The notes under the pieces are model-generated. The model was not told the DNA's origin and made no database searches. It saw only the letters and a program-made list of their open reading frames with translations. Shown one piece after another: positions 45,801 to 49,801 of a stretch of DNA of 49,801 bases (position 1 is the first letter of the stretch; every line of letters starts with the position of its first letter). The stretch lies in contig JAGNDO010000034.1 in the NCBI GenBank assembly GCA_018003515.1, forward strand, positions 1 to 49,801. Reading direction: 5' to 3'. The stretch is from Caldilineaceae bacterium (GTDB lineage: Bacteria; Chloroflexota; Anaerolineae; Caldilineales; Caldilineaceae). A program made the position numbers and the translations under genes.

Positions 45801-46005
45801 TGACGACCTGTTCGAAGGCTTCTACGACTATCTCTTTGTCGATCAGGGGCGCATCTTGGGCCAGGCGGGCGCGGCGGCCAAGCTGCGTCTGTTCAGCAAG
45901 AACAGCCATCACGATCTGATCCACACCTTCATGATCGTCGGCGACCCGGCCCTACGCCTGCCCATGCCCGCCCAGGAACTCTATCTGCCCGCCGTGCAAC
46001 GATAA
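42853..46005 (+). CDS. Secreted C25 (gingipain-type) cysteine peptidase
   Basis: 1050 residues from the ATG that overlaps the HprK-like stop (ATGA). A ~58-residue basic, Ser/Arg-rich extension precedes the signal-type segment (MLTAPILLALILISVFFGAA); an internal ATG at 43030 would remove the extension but has no ribosome site. Residues ~90-620 are beta-rich, with a propeptide-like first part; the C25 caspase-like domain spans ~700-1040, with His909 in YVGHGFIKGWAAENLW and Cys943 in SMDCLDGYW, the same 34-residue spacing as in the second C25 protein below. C25 enzymes include gingipains and the PorU sortase of type IX secretion. The protein ends ELYLPAVQR. The extension is encoded by a 29-bp inverted repeat element. 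Confidence 0.85.
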   Translation: MNYPMRQSRSNQETSANRSSSRVRDLAGLRDISRRSIRQPAGSRTRLERREKPRFLRRSMLTAPILLALILISVFFGAASAAQVDPAAPAGLTILRADDTGITLLLDLSAHPAANPDLWDGGLTTTPGMPQVPVFSALVGVPGDVEIHLNVESATAQSVEGVDVAARFPLAPQPAPLTADLSPGQWQQADPASLQPLPGLYPATLARIGDDAWVRDQRVVRVEVYPVQVDAGGNRVVSHDRIQVRLDFVGGDISRRSLDQGKSSPTPFEAALASSLLNYDQAQAWRAPGPVQTETLSAPRQATGGGAMLKISVDTDGLYRLTPADFAAAGFSLSGMSPVNYVMTNRGQPVAIYITGQDDGTFDAGDAIYFYGERFVGDVARDAGTNFYACPQCAPSDVRQQVMENSYTDDNVYWLTWSNQPGLRMADLAQTAGSWPTPISFPESVWAEESTQWFTHHWTDKDTWFWGRVRSTAASPRSASYTTILPTPATQPFSATVTARIVSRIDRSGHHTNFGLNNQVLLDDAVWDGRTAYTFTAQVESSALISGVNTLTFTTTNDVVAASDDLYFDWFEVGYQRQFVAQADQLIFGLAQAGAFDYQIGGFSAADGMVLEITDPLHPQRVTKVGNVAGAGGAITATFQISHSAQARFVVAASPGLRTPKALLAVEPNGLRSPNNGADYLIISHSAFITGVQGLADYRAAQGLRVKVVDVADLYNEFNDGIYSPVAIRNFLAYAYATWQSPAPQYVLLVGDGHWNFKGYGTYGTDPIYMPPMLARVDPWQGEVDATNLLAAVVGDDIMPDLMIGRFPVNNEDELTAMISKTMAYESGQNLAHPAAWQRTVAFVTDNTPDAAGEFVESAEHFFQTYVTGDFQPIRLYADDYVGNPAAVTQALSKTLNVTGTLLLNYVGHGFIKGWAAENLWLTTDVPGLHNADRLPIVLSMDCLDGYWIYPGDPSLAEVMARYAGGGSVAAFSPTGLGVAVGHDDLFEGFYDYLFVDQGRILGQAGAAAKLRLFSKNSHHDLIHTFMIVGDPALRLPMPAQELYLPAVQR
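42908..42997. repeat. 29-bp inverted repeat GCTCTAGCCGGGTCCGTGAC... inside the C25 gene start
   Basis: GCTCTAGCCGGGTCCGTGAC and nine more bases (42908-42936) pair with 42969-42997 at 28 of 29 positions, around a 32-base loop. It lies in the first 50 codons of the C25 frame without breaking it, so it either adds a peptide or is an untranslated leader hairpin if translation starts at 43030. Confidence 0.8.
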
Positions 46006-46032
46006 GGGACGCTGATCAAACAACGAATCGAT

Positions 46033-46105
46033 TGGGTTTGAGATTGAGAGATTGGGCGATTTTGTCATACCAATCTCCCAATCTCCCAATCTCCCAATCT
46101 CAACC
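46033..46105. repeat. Word hairpin of CAATCTCC type before the PqqD-like gene
   Basis: GATTGGGTTTGAGATTGAGA and GATTGGGCG (46033-46060) face CAATCTCCCAATCTCCCAAT and CTCAACCC on the right (to 46105). It breaks the otherwise overlapping gene chain between 46005 and 46136, and may reset expression of the last three genes. Confidence 0.75.
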
Positions 46106-46135
46106 CTAACCATCCACCCAATCACCCACCCAACT

Positions 46136-46420
46136 ATGCTAACTTACCAAACCATCCCCACCCCCAAACCCGATGTCATCGGCCAGCGCATGGAAGAGGA
46201 AGCCGTGATCGTCACCGCCGCCTCCGGCACGGTCAAAGTACTCAACGACGTAGGCGCCCGCATCTGGGAACTGGCCGACGGCCAGCGCACCGTGGCCGAC
46301 ATGGCCGCCATCATCGCCACGGAATACACAGTGACCCCCGCCCAGGCCCTGGCCGATACCCTGGCCTTTGTGGACGAATTGATCGCCCGGGGCATCTTCG
46401 CCGCCCCCGCCGGCCAATGA
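46136..46420 (+). CDS. PqqD-like protein
   Basis: 94 residues. The PqqD fold is visible: EEEAVIVTAASGTVKVLNDV, then GARIWELADGQRTVADMAA, and a helix ALADTLAFVDELIARGI. PqqD-like proteins bind leader peptides or partner enzymes and present them for modification. No radical-SAM enzyme or obvious precursor peptide is present in the window, so its partner is probably the HprK-like protein or one of the exported proteins. The ATG start has no clear ribosome site; the stop overlaps the next start (ATGA). Confidence 0.75.
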   Translation: MLTYQTIPTPKPDVIGQRMEEEAVIVTAASGTVKVLNDVGARIWELADGQRTVADMAAIIATEYTVTPAQALADTLAFVDELIARGIFAAPAGQ

Positions 46421-47757
46421 GGAGCCTACCCGTGAACCATCTTTCAGGACCGACCTGGTTCAAGCGCATGGCTTTTCCCTTCGGCCTGCTCCTGTGTGGG
46501 ATCGGGCTGCTGTGGGGCGGATTGGGCGTAGCCAGAGCCAGCGTGGACCTTTCCGGCCCAGTCACGGCGGAAGCGGGGATCAATGGCATCACCATCCGCT
46601 GGACCACTGGCCCGGAGATCGATACGGATGCGTTCTATTTGTTGCGCAGCAGCAGCGAGGAAGGCCCTTTCCGGCCCGTGCCCATCTGTGTGCGGGATGT
46701 CAACGATGCCAATGCGATGGTCAATACGATTTTTCCGTGGGGGGATGTGGCAGGCTTTAGCTATGAGGTAGTCGATCTGGCCAAAGATCTGGATTATTCT
46801 GGCCAGCCAGTCCCGGATCTGCTCAATGGCCGAACTTACTTCTATTTGCTGGTCGAAGACGATGGCACCTATACCCAGTTTTCGGACAACATTGCATCCG
46901 CCACCTTTAGCCTGATGGGCGGCGGGCCGACGGCCTCTGCGGCAATTTGCCCAGAAGCGATCACCCTGTCCGGCATTACCCCCATCCTCTTGCCCACGGC
47001 CACCCCCACGGCCACTGCGACCACCACTGCGACGGTTACATCCACGGCTACCTCCACGGCTACCTCTACATCCACCCCTTCGGTTACGCCGTCCCTGACG
47101 CCAACGACCACAGTCACCATCACACCCACCGCCACCATCACCCCAACCGCCACCCCATCGTGGACGCCGTCATTGACGCCCACTTTCACGCCGTCCTTCA
47201 CCCCGATTCCGGGCGCGTATCAAGGGCCGGCCACGGCCACCACCGCCCCCACATTCGCCTTCCCCTCGGCAACGCCCGTGCCCAACAGCTATCCAGGCAA
47301 CACTGATCCCACCCCCACTGATCCCACCCCAACTGATCCCACCCCCACTGAGACCCCCTTTGGTGCGGATCTGCTGACACCGGATATAACGGAAACGCCT
47401 CTGCCCGCAGAAGAAACCCCCGCGGAAACCCCCACCGAGACGCCCACTGTCCCGCCGACGGATACGCCGACCCTCACCCCCACGCCAACCGAGACGGGCA
47501 CGCCCACCCCCACGCCCACCCTCACCCCCACAGCCACTGCCACACCCACCAGAACCCCGGTTGCCGTGGCCCAACTCTTGCCCCCGCCCCGCTCCACCCC
47601 CCTTTCCAACGGTCAAGCCCAACTGATCGGTCAACCACCCGCCCCTGCTGGGCGCTCCTTGGACAATTTGGACGCTTTTGCCGCGTCCTTGGCTGGGCTG
47701 GGCCTCTTCTTTTTGGTTCTGGCCGCGTGGCAAATCAGCAGAAATAGACCCTCATGA
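46417..47757 (+). CDS. FN3-like, Thr/Pro-rich surface protein with C-terminal membrane anchor
   Basis: 446 residues. A signal segment (MAFPFGLLLCGIGLLWGGLG) is followed by a ~120-residue FN3-like domain (ITIRWTTGPEIDTDAFYLLR, YFYLLVEDDG) related to the domain at 41526. Residues ~185-395 are a long Thr/Pro/Ser stalk (PTATATTTATV, TPTPTLTPT, DPTPTDPTPTDPTP) that is likely extended and glycosylated. The end is a transmembrane helix (LAGLGLFFLVLAAW) with the basic tail QISRNRPS, a tripartite ending that also suits a sorting enzyme, although no LPXTG or PEP motif is seen. Start and stop overlap both neighbours (ATGA each), so expression is coupled. Confidence 0.75.
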   Translation: MRSLPVNHLSGPTWFKRMAFPFGLLLCGIGLLWGGLGVARASVDLSGPVTAEAGINGITIRWTTGPEIDTDAFYLLRSSSEEGPFRPVPICVRDVNDANAMVNTIFPWGDVAGFSYEVVDLAKDLDYSGQPVPDLLNGRTYFYLLVEDDGTYTQFSDNIASATFSLMGGGPTASAAICPEAITLSGITPILLPTATPTATATTTATVTSTATSTATSTSTPSVTPSLTPTTTVTITPTATITPTATPSWTPSLTPTFTPSFTPIPGAYQGPATATTAPTFAFPSATPVPNSYPGNTDPTPTDPTPTDPTPTETPFGADLLTPDITETPLPAEETPAETPTETPTVPPTDTPTLTPTPTETGTPTPTPTLTPTATATPTRTPVAVAQLLPPPRSTPLSNGQAQLIGQPPAPAGRSLDNLDAFAASLAGLGLFFLVLAAWQISRNRPS

Positions 47758-49801
47758 TCTATCGTCATCCTGAGTCGTCACCGAGTCGACAACTTTTTTC
47801 ACGCGCCCTCCTGCTCATCCTGCTCCTCCTCCTGCTGGCCGCCTGTGGCCGAGAGAGCCAGGCGGACACCCCCTTTGTGGCCGAACGCCTGGCCGCCCCG
47901 CCATCGGTGGCCCCGGCGGGCTCCCCCCTCAACCTGCTCACCCAGGAGAGCGGTCCCCATCGGGTCAGCTACGCCGCCCTGCACCAGGCTGGGATTGTCT
48001 CGGACCCGGCCCAATTGACCAGCCTGGGGCTGACCCACCTGGGTCAACCCGTCCCCGTGCTGGTGGACGGCCCCGGCCCCGACGCCGGGCTGATCTTCGT
48101 GGCCCAACCCGTGGTCAGCGCCTATACCCGCCAAAACGTCTACCGGCTGCAAGCGTCTTCCGCCCCCTTGCGCCCAGCTTCCGCCTCCCGCCTTCCCTCT
48201 GCCGCCACCGCCCACCAATTCACCGCCCATCTGCATCTGGAAGAAAATAGCCGCTACACCCCCCTGCCCGAAAGCGGCGACAATTGGTTTTGGACCCAAC
48301 TGCGCCCAGGCCGACCCCTGCTCCTGCCTCTCCCCTTGACCGATTTGGGCGCGGGCGCGGCCACAGTCGGGCTCTCCGTGTGGGGGACCGCCGGGGATGC
48401 CGCGCTGAACCCCGACCATCATCTGCGGCTGACGGTCAACGGCCAAGTGGTTTTGGACGAGCAGTGGGATGATAAAGGGTGGCAGACCTTCCAGGGCCAG
48501 GTTCCAGCCGGGCTGTTGGTGGAGGGGGAAAACAGCGTGGAGATCAGCCTGCCCGGCGTGGAGGGCGCGCCCGGCGAGAGCGTCTTTGTGGAGAGCCTCA
48601 CCCTGGACTATCCCCGCCGCTTTGTGGCCCAGGCCGGGCGGCTCGATTTCACCGGGCCGGGCGGCGGGGTGACAATCAGCGGGCTGGCCGGTGATGCCCT
48701 GTTTTTTGATGTGACAAACCCAGCGGCCTGGTCTGTGCTGCAACCAGTCGGCCCAGACCCCCTGGTCGCCTCGGTGGGGAGCCATTACGTGGCAGCCAAC
48801 CGTGTCAACCTGCCCGGTCCCGTGACCATGCAACCAATTTTAAGCGAGCCGATCCTGCGCATTCCCCCAACCGGAGCGGACTATCTGGTGATCGGCCCGC
48901 CGGATCTGCTGGCCGCCGCCGCCCCGTTGCTGGATCTGCGTCGCGCCCAGGGCCTCACCCCCCTGGCCGTGCCCCTCCAGCGCATCTACGATGACTTCAA
49001 CCACGGGCTGGCCGAGCCGGAGGCCGTACGCGCCTTCCTGACCCATGCGGCCCAAAACTGGACCCCCGCCCCCCGCTATGTCCTGCTTTTGGGCGACGCC
49101 ACCTATGATCCCAAAGGCTACACCACTGCCCCGGACGCCAACCGGCTGCCTTCCTTCTGGGTTTACACCATCTTTGGCGGCCAGACCGTCACCGATGTAG
49201 ACTTCGCCCGCCTGGACGCCGACCCTCTGCCCGATGTAGCCCTGGGCCGTCTCCCCGCCCGCACACCGGCCCAAGTTACCACCGCTGTGAACAAAATCCT
49301 GGCCTACGAAGCCGGGGATGGGGACGATGCGTGGCGGCGGCAAGTGTTGGCCGTGGCCGATGGCAGCGAACCCTCCTTCGCCCAGGACGCCCAGCGCTTT
49401 TTGGATCAAGTCCCGGCAACTTTCACGTCTGCCCTTTTTGCCCCGGTCGCTGGCCAAGCCGACGTAGGCGCGCAGACCGTGGACCGGGTGCAGGCCGGGG
49501 ATTTCGCCGTGGCCTACTTTGGCCACGGCAGCGTCACCCAGTGGGGCAAGGATCAACTCTTCACCGTGGACAACAGCGCCGGTCTGCGCAACGGCGACCG
49601 CCTGCCCATTCTGCTCAACTTCACCTGTCTCACCGGTCTCTTCACCCACCCCACCGTGGAGAGTCTGACCGAGTCCCTGCTCTGGCAGCCCGCCGGTGGC
49701 ATCGCCTCCCTGGCCTCCACCAGCCTCACCCTGGCCGACAACCAAAGCGCCCTCATCGACGCCATGACCGCCAGCCTCTTCGCCCCCCCCGCAGACAGCG
49801 C
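47754..49801 (+). CDS. C25 (gingipain-type) cysteine peptidase lipoprotein, C-terminus cut
   Basis: 682 residues are inside the window and the frame is open at its edge. A classic lipobox (LLLLLLAAC, Cys31) makes this a lipoprotein. A beta-rich region with a jelly-roll look (~170-310, VSVWGTAGDAAL-like strands) comes before the C25 domain (~380-end), with His591 in YFGHGSVTQWGKDQ and Cys625 in LNFTCLTGLFTHP. Together with the C25 protein at 42853 the cluster codes for two such enzymes, one soluble or tail-sorted and one lipid-anchored. In type IX secretion an anchored C25 enzyme (PorU) cleaves and links cargo; a similar division of work is possible here (inference). The start overlaps the upstream stop (ATGA). 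Confidence 0.85.
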   Translation, partial: MIYRHPESSPSRQLFSRALLLILLLLLLAACGRESQADTPFVAERLAAPPSVAPAGSPLNLLTQESGPHRVSYAALHQAGIVSDPAQLTSLGLTHLGQPVPVLVDGPGPDAGLIFVAQPVVSAYTRQNVYRLQASSAPLRPASASRLPSAATAHQFTAHLHLEENSRYTPLPESGDNWFWTQLRPGRPLLLPLPLTDLGAGAATVGLSVWGTAGDAALNPDHHLRLTVNGQVVLDEQWDDKGWQTFQGQVPAGLLVEGENSVEISLPGVEGAPGESVFVESLTLDYPRRFVAQAGRLDFTGPGGGVTISGLAGDALFFDVTNPAAWSVLQPVGPDPLVASVGSHYVAANRVNLPGPVTMQPILSEPILRIPPTGADYLVIGPPDLLAAAAPLLDLRRAQGLTPLAVPLQRIYDDFNHGLAEPEAVRAFLTHAAQNWTPAPRYVLLLGDATYDPKGYTTAPDANRLPSFWVYTIFGGQTVTDVDFARLDADPLPDVALGRLPARTPAQVTTAVNKILAYEAGDGDDAWRRQVLAVADGSEPSFAQDAQRFLDQVPATFTSALFAPVAGQADVGAQTVDRVQAGDFAVAYFGHGSVTQWGKDQLFTVDNSAGLRNGDRLPILLNFTCLTGLFTHPTVESLTESLLWQPAGGIASLASTSLTLADNQSALIDAMTASLFAPPADS

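Noticed and set aside
43672-45924. A 750-codon open frame on the minus strand
   Set aside because: It is antisense to the C25 gene and has no recognisable domain or ribosome site.
46990-47560. Simple-sequence repeat or CRISPR-like CCCAC/ACTGATC run
   Set aside because: It is the in-frame Thr/Pro stalk of the surface protein at 46417-47757.

Overview
The window is a high-GC bacterial chromosome segment. The most likely source is a Chloroflexota (Anaerolineae/Caldilineae-like) organism. The reasons are proteins built from CHAT, TPR and WD40 parts, secreted proteins with long Thr/Pro linkers, two C25 (gingipain-type) peptidases, an HprK-like/PqqD-like gene pair, a bacterial glnS and many intergenic hairpins. 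This is an inference from gene content; no rRNA or tRNA gene is present to confirm it.

Layout. 1-1361: the end of a substrate-binding protein and the ATPase of a NitT/TauT-type ABC importer. 1659-4967: gltX and glnS in tandem, closed by a strong terminator. 5177-6963: a minus-strand parA, a DUF4177-like gene and a membrane protein with a repetitive extracellular part. 7269-12141: an I42/chagasin-like lipoprotein, a Cys/Met-metabolism PLP enzyme, an M20 amidohydrolase/carbamoylase and a class III aminotransferase. 12353-25109: a conflict-type island holding three different CHAT (caspase-like) protease genes, a Phd/PIN toxin-antitoxin pair, a DUF302 gene and an acetamidase/formamidase. 25205-36030: metabolic genes (Gfo/Idh/MocA, double GNAT, DUF5995, acyl-CoA ligase, DUF3445 N-demethylase-like, RidA, S10 carboxypeptidase) and two more PIN toxin-antitoxin pairs. 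36037-41208: two secreted enzymes on the minus strand, a glycosidase-like protein and a large LTD/nuclease/DUF11 protein. 41526-49801: a plus-strand cluster, nearly all with stop/start overlaps, coding for a TM-FN3-TM protein, an HprK-like kinase, a secreted C25 peptidase, a PqqD-like protein, an FN3 plus Thr/Pro-rich anchored protein and a C25 lipoprotein cut by the window end.

How the genes may work together. In the CHAT island the catalytic His/Cys pairs are intact in all three proteins. One protein carries eight to nine TPR-like 45-residue repeats, one has an N-terminal helical region plus a beta domain, and one joins CHAT to an NB-ARC ATPase and fourteen WD40 repeats, an Apaf-1-like plan with the protease built in. 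I read this as a candidate sensor/effector (immune or programmed cell death) locus. In the last cluster, coupled translation of an HprK-like kinase, a PqqD-like protein and two C25 peptidases suggests a cell-surface maturation or anchoring system; a C-terminal YLP-hydrophobic-V-basic tail shared by the C25 protein and the large nuclease may be its sorting signal.

A third feature runs through the whole window. About a dozen intergenic spaces hold long hairpins whose arms are tandem runs of one short word (for example ATTCGTG, CTTTGTG, CAATCTCC, GGTGAAGG). They lie between genes in every orientation and sometimes supply stop codons or abut start codons.
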